From JBBQFC01 sp038321615 (GTDB taxonomy: Bacteria > Bacteroidota > Bacteroidia > Flavobacteriales_D > Cryomorphaceae), in NCBI GenBank assembly GCA_038321615.1, contig JBBQFC010000037.1, positions 1 to 32,122 on the forward strand: a stretch of DNA of 32,122 bases, read 5' to 3'. A model generated the notes under the pieces. The model worked only from the letters and a program-made list of their open reading frames with translations, had not been told where the DNA came from and made no database searches. Of this stretch, positions 15,204 to 22,873 are shown one piece after another (position 1 is the first letter of the stretch; every line of letters starts with the position of its first letter). The translations under genes were made by a program, and so were the position numbers.

Positions 15204-15878
15204 ATGCAAAAAACTGTGAACGCAATAATTATAAAATGGCCGTCGCTCTTAATGTTCTGCTCTCTTTTCGCTCTTTCTGCCTGCAACGACGACGATGATG
15301 CTCCAATTGAGGAAACACCGCAGCCGAGCTACTTCCAAACGTCTGTAGGCTCCTACTGGGTGTATGATACTTACTCCATCGATGCCGCTGGCACTGAGAT
15401 CCTATTTGCTCAGGGCGATACCGTTTTTGCCACAGGAGACACTCTTATAGACGGAGAAACCTATTACAAGTTTTATGGCAAACAACACGCCTTGACTTCC
15501 ATCAAACACAACACCCTGCTCAGGGACTCTTTAGGGTACATTCTGCAACTGGGAAAAACAGGTAGGTACGTTATGTCTTATTCCAACTTAGATGCAGTGC
15601 TTTCAACTTTTAGACATGAAAATAGTTCTCTTTTTCACTCGCTCAAAATGAAAAGAGTATCTGACGTTTTAGAACTCCCTTCAGGTACTTTTTCGAACGT
15701 ACTTGATGCGGAACTTACAACATATCGGGTATCAGATAGCTCAGTTGTTGGTATCACGAACAACTATTTCGGCGAGGGCATTGGTCAGCTCACAAAAACG
15801 AATTTCTACCAGGGTGCTTTTTTGGGAAATCAAAGCTATTATGAAGGAAGACTGGTGGCCTATTACATTGCGCCCTAG
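15204..15878 (+). CDS. Hypothetical lipoprotein
   Basis: The 224-residue protein has a lipoprotein signal peptide: hydrophobic SLLMFCSLFALSAC with lipobox LSAC and acylated Cys27, followed by an acidic run NDDDDAPIEE, which matches the Bacteroidota pattern for sorting of lipoproteins. The mature part starts YFQTSVGSYWVYDTYSID and consists of beta strands, with DGETYYKFYG, LPSGTFSNVLDAEL and a final YYEGRLVAYYIAP. This layout is common in small Bacteroidota surface lipoproteins of unknown function. It is a single gene; a weak AGCC/GGCT hairpin lies after its stop. Confidence 0.75.
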   Translation: MQKTVNAIIIKWPSLLMFCSLFALSACNDDDDAPIEETPQPSYFQTSVGSYWVYDTYSIDAAGTEILFAQGDTVFATGDTLIDGETYYKFYGKQHALTSIKHNTLLRDSLGYILQLGKTGRYVMSYSNLDAVLSTFRHENSSLFHSLKMKRVSDVLELPSGTFSNVLDAELTTYRVSDSSVVGITNNYFGEGIGQLTKTNFYQGAFLGNQSYYEGRLVAYYIAP

Positions 15879-15905
15879 CCGCTTTGCTTTTTGGCTTTCT
15901 CCTTT

Positions 15906-16040
15906 CTAACCTGCGGTAAATTGGTGCAAGAATCTCTTCGGTTTGAAGAAGAATTGGACAGTACAGCGGTAAAATTTAATTTCTTCTTTTGCCAAATTCC
16001 CGGCTGTACGGGTAGGCCGAAACTTTAGTTGGTTAGGCAT
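15906..16040 (-). CDS. Possible small ORF of 44 residues
   Basis: The frame from ATG 16040 to TAG 15906-15908 reads MPNQLKFRPTRTAGNLAKEE, then IKFYRCTVQFFFKPKRFLHQFTAG. It is basic and aromatic with no signal or membrane segment. It lies just downstream of the M24 peptidase on the same strand, 11 bases from its stop. An inverted repeat TACAGC/GGCTGTA falls inside it. It may be a real small protein, or a repeat element that happens to be open. Confidence 0.25.
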   Translation of the reverse strand: MPNQLKFRPTRTAGNLAKEEIKFYRCTVQFFFKPKRFLHQFTAG

Positions 16041-16051
16041 TTTTTCCTTTC

Positions 16052-16744
16052 TCAGGATGTCGTGTTATTTCCGGTTAGCAGTTGTTCAAAGAAACCTCCA
16101 ATTTGCTTTTCACGGTCTACAAAATGAATTTCTAAAATCCAGTGTCGCTTGTTTCCTTGAGCGTCAGGAAGAAACATATCGTTTTGATTGTCAGGAAGTA
16201 CATATAGACTGTGATTTCCGGGTTCCAATTTTTCGTGAGGGAAATTTCCGATGAGATGTCCTGCCAACTGCCCTCCATACTCCCAACCATATTTGCGAGT
16301 AACCTCCATGATATGCTGGTAAAATTCTGCAGCTGGTAATTTTGTCTGCTCGCCAAACCATGCTTTTATTTCATACCAAGCGGCTTCAACATCACTTTTC
16401 AACTTCAGTTTGTAGGGGTCGTTTCCAATAACGTACGTTCTGCCTATGTCGGCTTCCCAATCTTCGAACACAGGCCCGAAATCAAAAAATAGAATATCGT
16501 CTTGTTTAACAATTAAATTGGGCGGATTATCATCATAAGGTCTCAATGTATTTGAACACGCTCTTACAATTCTTTTATGCCAATATTTCTCAATACCGAA
16601 AAGTTCAAAAGCCAAAGCAAATACTTCTTCACTAAGTTGTTTCTCCGATTTACCTGCGACAATCAGTTTACGGGCTTCGATTGATTGAAATAGTTGAAGG
16701 GCTTTTTCTTCGGCATCTACTAATTTCTCTAATGCTGTTTTCAT
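16052..16744 (-). CDS. M24 family metallopeptidase (aminopeptidase P / creatinase fold)
   Basis: The protein has 230 residues from ATG 16744 (MKTALEKLVDAEEKALQ). Upstream in-frame codons lie in a hairpin repeat, so this start is preferred. It has the pita-bread fold without an N-terminal domain. The five metal ligands are visible: Asp88 (FFDFGP), Asp99 (EADIGRTY), His163 (AGHLIGNFPH), Glu205 (WILEIHF) and Glu220 (GGFFEQLL). It should be cytoplasmic and remove N-terminal residues or cleave Xaa-Pro bonds, but the substrate is unknown. It sits directly after attC-like element B and is AT-rich, like a mobile cassette. Confidence 0.8.
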   Translation of the reverse strand: MKTALEKLVDAEEKALQLFQSIEARKLIVAGKSEKQLSEEVFALAFELFGIEKYWHKRIVRACSNTLRPYDDNPPNLIVKQDDILFFDFGPVFEDWEADIGRTYVIGNDPYKLKLKSDVEAAWYEIKAWFGEQTKLPAAEFYQHIMEVTRKYGWEYGGQLAGHLIGNFPHEKLEPGNHSLYVLPDNQNDMFLPDAQGNKRHWILEIHFVDREKQIGGFFEQLLTGNNTTS

Positions 16745-16772
16745 GGATCTGCGGTGTAGGTTTACCATAAAA

Positions 16773-16823
16773 GCGTAACGCTTGGCTAAATGCATGTATC
16801 CCGCAGGGCATTGCGTTTAGGTT
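16773..16823 (-). repeat. attC-like hairpin element B
   Basis: The inner arms are CTAAATGC (16786-16793) and GCGTTTAG (16813-16820), eight positions with one wobble. Outside these, AAC (16777-16779) can pair with GTT (16821-16823), with unpaired bases between. On the minus strand the loop reads ATGCCCTGCGGGATAC, differing at one base of 16 from element A (378-393). It overlaps the stop codon of the broken gene upstream (16817-16819) and ends 28 bases before the M24 ATG. The element ends AAGCGTTACGC on the minus strand, close to the GTTRRRY side of an attC site. Confidence 0.5.
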
Positions 16824-17653
16824 GTGATAGCCTTTCGTTGTTTTATTTTTCGAATTGTCTTTCTGTTTCGTTTACTCTTCTTTTCAACATTCTTCAAACT
16901 TTCTTTCATTTTTAAAATTTTTGAGCTCTCTGGAAAACTGTCGAGCTTTAATGTAAAAGTGAAGAAATCAGAATCGCTCAATTTGTCAATCGAATTGACA
17001 AGGTCAGCTGGGTTATGAAACATAATCAGCTCTATGCTTTTTAAGTCTGCTTCACATAAATCGAATGTTTTGAGAAATGAAACTATTGCAGTAGAATCAA
17101 TCGATTCAGGACTTGTCTTTAGTTTAGTATATCTGTCAATTTTCCCTTCTTTAATTCGTTGAATTTCCTTTAATAACTGCTCGTTCAATTCAGAAATTTC
17201 AGTCTCAAATTCATCTTGACATTTATTTGAAAATTCTGCTATTCGATTGCTTTCTGAGTTCCGGATATTATTGAACTCATCATTTCCGTACCCTATTTCT
17301 TGCCTTGCAACTTTGTCAACGTCACTGCGCAGTTTCCAGTATAGGGAACTATTTGTGATTTTGTTTACTATCGAATCACAATTACCATATTAACGATATT
17401 CGATTTTTGCCTTCTTTGACTTAACAAGTTCAGTTCCATCTACTATTGACATTGAGACGGTATCAACCTCGCCTAACCAATAGCGATATTTAAAGAAAGT
17501 GTAATTTTCTCGAGTCCCGTTTTCACCATGAGGAGTAATTATCTGAATTTTTGAAATCAGTTTTGAATTGATTGAAACAAATACAGAATCTGTCTGGGCA
17601 AAAGAAAATTTTCCGAGGAAAAAACTAAATACGATTAATAGAATCTGATTCAT
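16817..17653 (-). pseudogene. Secreted or periplasmic coiled-coil protein interrupted by an in-frame TAA
   Basis: A frame from ATG 17653 encodes a signal peptide (MNQILLIVFSFFLGKFSFAQ) and 87 residues up to TAA at 17392-17390. The same frame then stays open, without any ATG, for 190 more codons down to 16817. The second part (YGNCDSIVNKITNSSLYW, then NEQLLKEIQRIKEGKIDRYTK, and a Lys-rich tail KKSKRNRKTIRKIKQRK) is helical. The only conventional start in it is a TTG at 17188. The simplest reading is one gene of about 278 codons broken by a single nonsense change such as TTA or CAA to TAA. It could instead be a sequencing error. No known family. AT-rich, upstream of attC-like element B. Confidence 0.65.
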
Positions 17654-18043
17654 TTCTAACGAAGATTAATATCCGCATTTACGAAGTACCTTTTGCGTCC
17701 ATTTCTTATATGACCGTCCTGTCTGCCAGATACATTTCCATCCAAATGTAAGGTTTTGAACATTTCCAAAACCCAGGATTACCCTAACAAAGTGCCAAGC
17801 CCTTAAACGAAACCGACCTAATTAATGGCTTGAAATAAAAGCGAGCCACGGTCGAAATGTCCCAATATTCTGAAGCGGTTAAGCGGTTGAGTTGCGAGCC
17901 CGTCAGGCGCGCAAGACGCGATAAGAAGCGGTGAATCAAAAAACGCCATCAAGTTATTCTTTCAAGCTATCACCTCGATAAAAACACCGCGTGCTGGACA
18001 ATATGGATTCAACAGCTGACCTGCTATTTACTTGCAAGTGCTC
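17654..18043. other. Gene-free stretch with two tandem hairpins and a repeat copy
   Basis: No coding frame is convincing here. Two small hairpins follow each other: TACATTT/AAATGTA (17731-17750) and GGTTTTG/CAAAACC (17752-17773). At 17902-17932 lies the second copy of the 31-base repeat found next to the hisE fragment (14806-14836). On the minus strand the DNA just before the ATG at 17653 reads CTTCGTTAGAA, resembling the 3' side of an attC core, but without a clear partner arm. Confidence 0.4.
17902..17932. repeat. 31-base dispersed repeat, copy 2
   Basis: It reads GTCAGGCGCGCAA, then GCGATAAGAAGCGGT, and is 27/31 identical to 14806-14836. Unlike copy 1, the hisE-like sequence does not continue beyond it. 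Confidence 0.5.
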
Positions 18044-19489
18044 CTACCCTACCACCTTCTTAGCTTCCATGGCGATGGGTGCATCTTGGTGGGCGTTTAT
18101 AGCAAAAGCCGATTTAATCATCGCCTTGCCAGCTTTGGTATCTCCTTGTTTCAGTACGATCAAGCCTTCCAAAGTCATTAATTCCGGATCTTTCGATTGG
18201 GTGGCTCGCGCTTTCTTCAAATGGTCGGATGCTTTCGTCAATTCACCCATTTCGTAATAAATCATAGCAAGCGACTTATTGATGTCTATATTCTCCGGGC
18301 GCTTTGCATATTCCACCTGCGCGTTTTCTAAAGCAGCTTCTACTTGATTGCCCATTTTGAGATAGAGATTGGCTATTTCGAGACCATGCTCATGTCCGTG
18401 GTACTCATCATCGGTGTTGTGAATATGTTCGCTTCCTTGGCCATCTATATGGCTGTGCGCATGATTTGGATCTTCCGCGTTTTCCATCATTTGCAATGCC
18501 CGGGAATAATCGGCGAAAGCCTCTTTCTTTAAATTTTGAGCCATGAATAAATCGCCCATTAAACCATAAAAACCAGGGTCGCTGATCTGCTGAGTAGCAT
18601 TGGTGAGCAGTTCTTTGGCTTTCGCGAAATTTCCTTTTTTGCGCTCTACATTGCCCAATGCAGCAAGTGCGTATGGATAATTTGGTCGCTGCGCAAGTGC
18701 ATTTTGATAATGGGCTTCAGCGGTTTGTAGGTCGCCGTAGTGTTCGTAGAGTTTGCCAAGGGTAATTCTTGCCCATTCGGTTTGCTCCATTCCGGGATAA
18801 CCGGCTTCTACCGCCATGGTCATTGCTTCCTTGGCTCCTTCTACATCGCCGTGGATTTCGCGGAGATATGATACGCGGGAATAAGAACGAAGGTCGGGAC
18901 GAATTTGCCCCATTTTATCGCTCATCTCTACAGCTTTGGCGTAATTGCCAAGCTCTACATTGGCATCGACCAATACGCCGTAAATTCCAGCATTTCGATT
19001 ATTCAATGCCAAGGCTTTTTCGCCGGTTTGCAGGGCTTCTCCAAATTGGTGAAGGCTGAGCTGTACGGTGGCAAGGTTCATCAGGGCGCGAAAGCGCTGA
19101 TCGTTATTTGGAATATCGCTACTCACTATTTCTTCGAGCACCGTTATTGCCGATTCGTAGTTGTAAGCATGTAGCCCGGTGATGCGAGCTTCTGTAATAA
19201 AGACTTCGCTTATGGTAAGCCGCGCTTCCATATCGTTTGGATCCTTTTGCAAGGCTTGGATAGCTTTTGCGTAGGTATTAAAGATATTATCGGTTTCGGC
19301 TTGGGATCCCAGCTCAACTTTTCGCTCTTTGAGGGCAGGAACATCGGCCGTAAGGCTTTTTTTATTTGCTTGTCCATGATCGTGGTCGTGGTCGCCGTGA
19401 TCGTGGCCGTGGTTGTTGCAAGCGGTTATAGCTATGCAAAAGGAGACGATGGCTCCGAATACTATGATGGAATTGAAAATTGTTTTCAT
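18044..19489 (-). CDS. TPR-repeat lipoprotein with His-rich metal-binding stretches
   Basis: The 481-residue protein has a lipoprotein signal (IVFGAIVSFCIAITAC, Cys24) followed at once by HGHDHGDHDHDHG, a likely divalent-metal-binding run. From about residue 60 on there are many tetratricopeptide repeats (for example ALMNLATVQLSLHQFGEALQ, YALAALGNVERKKGNFAKAK, NLYLKMGNQVEAALENAQ). A second His-rich insertion (HAHSHIDGQGSEHIHNTDDE, then YHGHEHG) interrupts the repeats near residue 350. TPRs act as protein-binding scaffolds, so a periplasmic-face scaffold that binds zinc, copper or nickel is inference. It is the last gene of the DUF4331 unit; a hairpin separates it from the gene upstream. Confidence 0.8.
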   Translation of the reverse strand: MKTIFNSIIVFGAIVSFCIAITACNNHGHDHGDHDHDHGQANKKSLTADVPALKERKVELGSQAETDNIFNTYAKAIQALQKDPNDMEARLTISEVFITEARITGLHAYNYESAITVLEEIVSSDIPNNDQRFRALMNLATVQLSLHQFGEALQTGEKALALNNRNAGIYGVLVDANVELGNYAKAVEMSDKMGQIRPDLRSYSRVSYLREIHGDVEGAKEAMTMAVEAGYPGMEQTEWARITLGKLYEHYGDLQTAEAHYQNALAQRPNYPYALAALGNVERKKGNFAKAKELLTNATQQISDPGFYGLMGDLFMAQNLKKEAFADYSRALQMMENAEDPNHAHSHIDGQGSEHIHNTDDEYHGHEHGLEIANLYLKMGNQVEAALENAQVEYAKRPENIDINKSLAMIYYEMGELTKASDHLKKARATQSKDPELMTLEGLIVLKQGDTKAGKAMIKSAFAINAHQDAPIAMEAKKVVG

Positions 19490-19508
19490 GGCTTTGAAGG
19501 TATTAAAT

Positions 19509-19536
19509 ATAAGGGGAGCCCAATTGCTCCCCTTAT
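19509..19536 (-). terminator. Hairpin between the DUF4331 gene and the TPR gene
   Basis: A perfect 11-base inverted repeat has arms ATAAGGGGAGC (19509-19519) and GCTCCCCTTAT (19526-19536) with a six-base loop. The minus-strand sequence after it is ATTTAATACC, a weak U-tract. It could end or attenuate transcription after the upstream gene, or stabilise its 3' end, leaving reduced read-through into the TPR gene. Confidence 0.6.
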
Positions 19537-19562
19537 TTCAATTTAACAAACGAACGTTTTAA

Positions 19563-22500
19563 TTACTTGGCTATCATGAACTTCGTCATTTCCGAAGTTT
19601 CGCCAGTTGTTAAACGGTACACATATACCCCGTTGGGTAAAGCGGAACCGTCGAATTGTAAGCGGTATTCTTGGCCGCCTTGAGCTTCTGCATTAAACAA
19701 GGTTTCTACCATCCGACCACTCATGTCGTACACCTCAACCACTGTTCTGTTAGTTACGGCCGGTACAAACACTACTTGCGATATGCCAGTAGTCGGGTTT
19801 GGATAGGATGTAAATGTGGTAACAGCATCGTCGAATCCACCCGGCTCAACCGCACAATTTGGAAGCGCCACTACACCATCCACGTCAAACGCGTCAGGAG
19901 TGTTCGATTGATCATCATTGTTGTCAATGCGCACATAATTGATGAATTCCAATTCTGGAGTTCCTTCAGCATCACTGATATCGACAAATCCATCGGCTCG
20001 GCAAACGGTTTTCACAAAGAAGAAATTCACACCATTTTGAGACACATACACATCCGCAAATTCCGGATAGGTAGCACAAGAGTTGTTTCCAAAAGTAGTT
20101 TCTACCACTTCGAGGTCATTGCCTACTATATTGGCCACAGAGCCATCGAATCCAAGGGTTAAAGAACCACCGTATCCAAGCGAAACAAATACGATCGCGT
20201 CGGTACGCTCGGGCTCACCCAATGCTTGCTCTGGATTGGTACGCTCGAAAGCAACATCGCCTCCATTAAGCGCGGAGCCTTGTGTGTACGACACCACTTC
20301 GGTAGCGTAACACTGTCCACCGGGCTCAAAGCTAGGTGTAGGTGTAATGCCGTCGATACATCCAGAAGTCAAGTCACCATCATTCAATGTGAATGCAGCC
20401 CCATCAAGCATTACCGGAATAGTAGAAACATCAGAACCATCGATTCCTTTTACCACAAAGTTGGTCATACCATTGGCAGAAACCAGAAGATTGCCCGAAG
20501 GCATCACTGCTGTACCTGTAACTAATGGTGGAACGCTTCCAAGCAATATGTCTTGAGAAATGCCCTGAATTCCAATGCTGAATAAACTTCCGTTGCCATC
20601 GCGGCTGGTCATATATAAAGCACTTCCGTCGAGCGCATAAGCCAAGTCGCCACCTTCGATCGGCGAATAGCCATCGAAAGTTGCCACTGTATTTCCATTC
20701 ATCACATCGATGCTGTAAATACGATTCTGATTGGCACTACCCACAAGGAGCTTACCATCTTCAGAGAAAACAGCCTGCGTGATTTGTGTGAAAGGGAAAT
20801 CTACGGTTATCGCTTCGCTATAAACTGGATTTTCGTCAGCAGGATTGATGGTCTTAATTGCTCCATCGTCCTTGCGAACCGCGTAAATCAAGCCGTTTGC
20901 TTCGTTGAAGGCAATGTGCACTTCATCGGGACATGTAGCAATAAACGTTAGGTTGGCTGATCCATCCTCGATAGTTACCTGATAAAGGTTCGACATATCT
21001 TCTGGAAACGTATGATCTACCAAGTAGAATGCGAAATTGTCGCAAGGTCCATCTTCAAACTCTGTGGGTTCTAAAACTTCGGGCTGCACATAAGTAATCG
21101 CTAGTCCGCTGCAAGCAGAAGTTCCCGAGAAGGGCAACTGCACGTAAGGGAAAGTCGAGCTAAATGGCACATCGTTGGCTTCAACACCAGTAGAATAGGT
21201 CAGCTCGGCAAGCAACATCGGCGTTACAGGGCTGTCAGAAGTCATTGGGTCGTAATCGTCTTCCCATAGACCTATAGCAGCAAGCACCAATCCGGCAACT
21301 GCTTGTAATTCGATACGCGTTACGTCATCTTCGAGACGGCGTCCATTCGGGAAACCATCCATATTTGGGATGAACTGCAAATCGGAATTGCCTGCATAAG
21401 TGGGATCGGTAAGACCGAGCACAGCAGCTTGAATCAAGCCAAGTGAACTGAAAGCTTCCGAATTACGATCGGTAACCGGTACCGCCATATTTAAACGAAG
21501 CATATCGCCACCATTTGGCAGGAAGTTGTTGATGAAAGGCTTACCAGCGGCAAGCGGATCGCCATTTTTACCTGTTGCCAATTGATACGGACGTGCATTG
21601 GGCACACCTGTATGAAAAATAGGCCAAAGGTCTACCGATCGTGGCTTACCAGCGGCAGGCAACAACAAGTCTTCAAATGCCGAACCATCTTCGAACACCG
21701 TACCGTCCAAAACTGGAGTGTTCTTCAATATGAATAATCCATCGGCGCCATTCGAGAAATCGAAAGTTCCGAGCGAATTCGTCTGAATACGCAAGGGTGC
21801 AAACGCAGGTACCGCTGAAGCGAAATTATCTTCATCCATGTACAGAGCCAATTCGGGATTGTAGAAGTACTCATCGAGTGTGAGATCAGCTAATTCCTGA
21901 TAAGGTGTGATGGAATTCCAATAATCTTTATCGCCAACGGCAATCACAACTTCATTGGTAAGCGGCATTCCAAGTCGCGAAACCTGCACCCAGTCGCCAG
22001 AAAAAGATGGCGTACCAGAAGTGTTGAGTGTGCGAATTTGTCGGCGGCTGGCCGAAGCCCATACCCCAATTACGAAGTCACTGTCCAAAATATTGGCAGC
22101 TTGCGAAACGCTCAGACCATCTTTTTGAAGATCGCTGATCGGAATTTTGATCGCAATAGTACTTACGTTGTAGCAAGCCAAACCATCGCGCGGCATACCG
22201 TTTTGACGGGGTGCATCGCCCAAATCGAAGATACCTCCCAGGTCCACGAAGAAAGGATCTTCGATGTGGCCGCAGAATACAGACTCTCCCGATTGGGCAG
22301 TGGTAATGGCACCATTAAACAAGGTGGCGTAGGTAGTGTTCAGACCTGCCGCACCAGAGATGCTGCGGTCGCCCACATTGTAGGGCGGCACAATACCACC
22401 GCTTACTACGGTTACAAACGTTTGACCACCGTCGGTACTTTTCTCCATGGTGTAAGTTACCTTTTGGTTTTGAGCTCCCAACCGAATATTGAAAAACGTG

Positions 22501-22847
22501 GTGGGGTCTTCATTCACTTTCGTGAAGGTAAACCGGTAGGTGATATCGTCGCCTGGAGTCGATGCATCGTTGTCGATGTGGATCTCGTAGCGGATGTTCT
22601 CTCCGAAGGTGTAATAATTCGGGCCGCCATGTGGCAACTGCATGGGTATGTAGTTGGCAATGATGGTTATGGTGTTCGGATCGTCCGGGCTTCGGAAAGC
22701 ATAGACGTCTGTGTTATCTGCCAACGGATCGTTGGAGATAAGCGGCGCCTCCCTGTGACTGGAAGCGTCGACGAGCGTCGCGGCAAGGAAACTGAAACAG
22801 ATTCCCAGCAACAACCTCTTGGTTATTCTATCTAAATAAGATTTCAT
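19563..22847 (-). CDS. DUF4331 protein with propeller-like region and T9SS sorting tail
   Basis: The start at ATG 22847 gives 1094 residues and places a signal peptide (LLLGICFSFLAATLVDA) directly before the conserved DUF4331 start SSHREAPLISNDPLADNTDVYAF. Residues to about 570 form the DUF4331 domain. Then come propeller-like repeats (VHIAFNEANGLIYAV, QAVFSEDGKLLVGSANQN, YALDGSALYMTSRDGNG) and a beta-sandwich with ALGEPERTDAIVFVSLGYGG. The end is a T9SS type A domain (SYPNPTTGISQVVFVP, VYDMSGRMVETLF, LPNGVYVYRLTTG, ending MIAK). The enzyme activity of DUF4331 is unknown to me. It lies 26 bases after a paralogue (22874-24619) that ends where the propeller begins. Confidence 0.85.
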   Translation of the reverse strand: MKSYLDRITKRLLLGICFSFLAATLVDASSHREAPLISNDPLADNTDVYAFRSPDDPNTITIIANYIPMQLPHGGPNYYTFGENIRYEIHIDNDASTPGDDITYRFTFTKVNEDPTTFFNIRLGAQNQKVTYTMEKSTDGGQTFVTVVSGGIVPPYNVGDRSISGAAGLNTTYATLFNGAITTAQSGESVFCGHIEDPFFVDLGGIFDLGDAPRQNGMPRDGLACYNVSTIAIKIPISDLQKDGLSVSQAANILDSDFVIGVWASASRRQIRTLNTSGTPSFSGDWVQVSRLGMPLTNEVVIAVGDKDYWNSITPYQELADLTLDEYFYNPELALYMDEDNFASAVPAFAPLRIQTNSLGTFDFSNGADGLFILKNTPVLDGTVFEDGSAFEDLLLPAAGKPRSVDLWPIFHTGVPNARPYQLATGKNGDPLAAGKPFINNFLPNGGDMLRLNMAVPVTDRNSEAFSSLGLIQAAVLGLTDPTYAGNSDLQFIPNMDGFPNGRRLEDDVTRIELQAVAGLVLAAIGLWEDDYDPMTSDSPVTPMLLAELTYSTGVEANDVPFSSTFPYVQLPFSGTSACSGLAITYVQPEVLEPTEFEDGPCDNFAFYLVDHTFPEDMSNLYQVTIEDGSANLTFIATCPDEVHIAFNEANGLIYAVRKDDGAIKTINPADENPVYSEAITVDFPFTQITQAVFSEDGKLLVGSANQNRIYSIDVMNGNTVATFDGYSPIEGGDLAYALDGSALYMTSRDGNGSLFSIGIQGISQDILLGSVPPLVTGTAVMPSGNLLVSANGMTNFVVKGIDGSDVSTIPVMLDGAAFTLNDGDLTSGCIDGITPTPSFEPGGQCYATEVVSYTQGSALNGGDVAFERTNPEQALGEPERTDAIVFVSLGYGGSLTLGFDGSVANIVGNDLEVVETTFGNNSCATYPEFADVYVSQNGVNFFFVKTVCRADGFVDISDAEGTPELEFINYVRIDNNDDQSNTPDAFDVDGVVALPNCAVEPGGFDDAVTTFTSYPNPTTGISQVVFVPAVTNRTVVEVYDMSGRMVETLFNAEAQGGQEYRLQFDGSALPNGVYVYRLTTGETSEMTKFMIAK

Positions 22848-22873
22848 ATGATAAGATTTTAAAGTGGGAAATA

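Noticed and set aside
22038..22835. Plus-strand 265-codon open frame inside the DUF4331 gene
   Set aside because: Antisense shadow of a strongly supported gene; the product has no recognisable motif.
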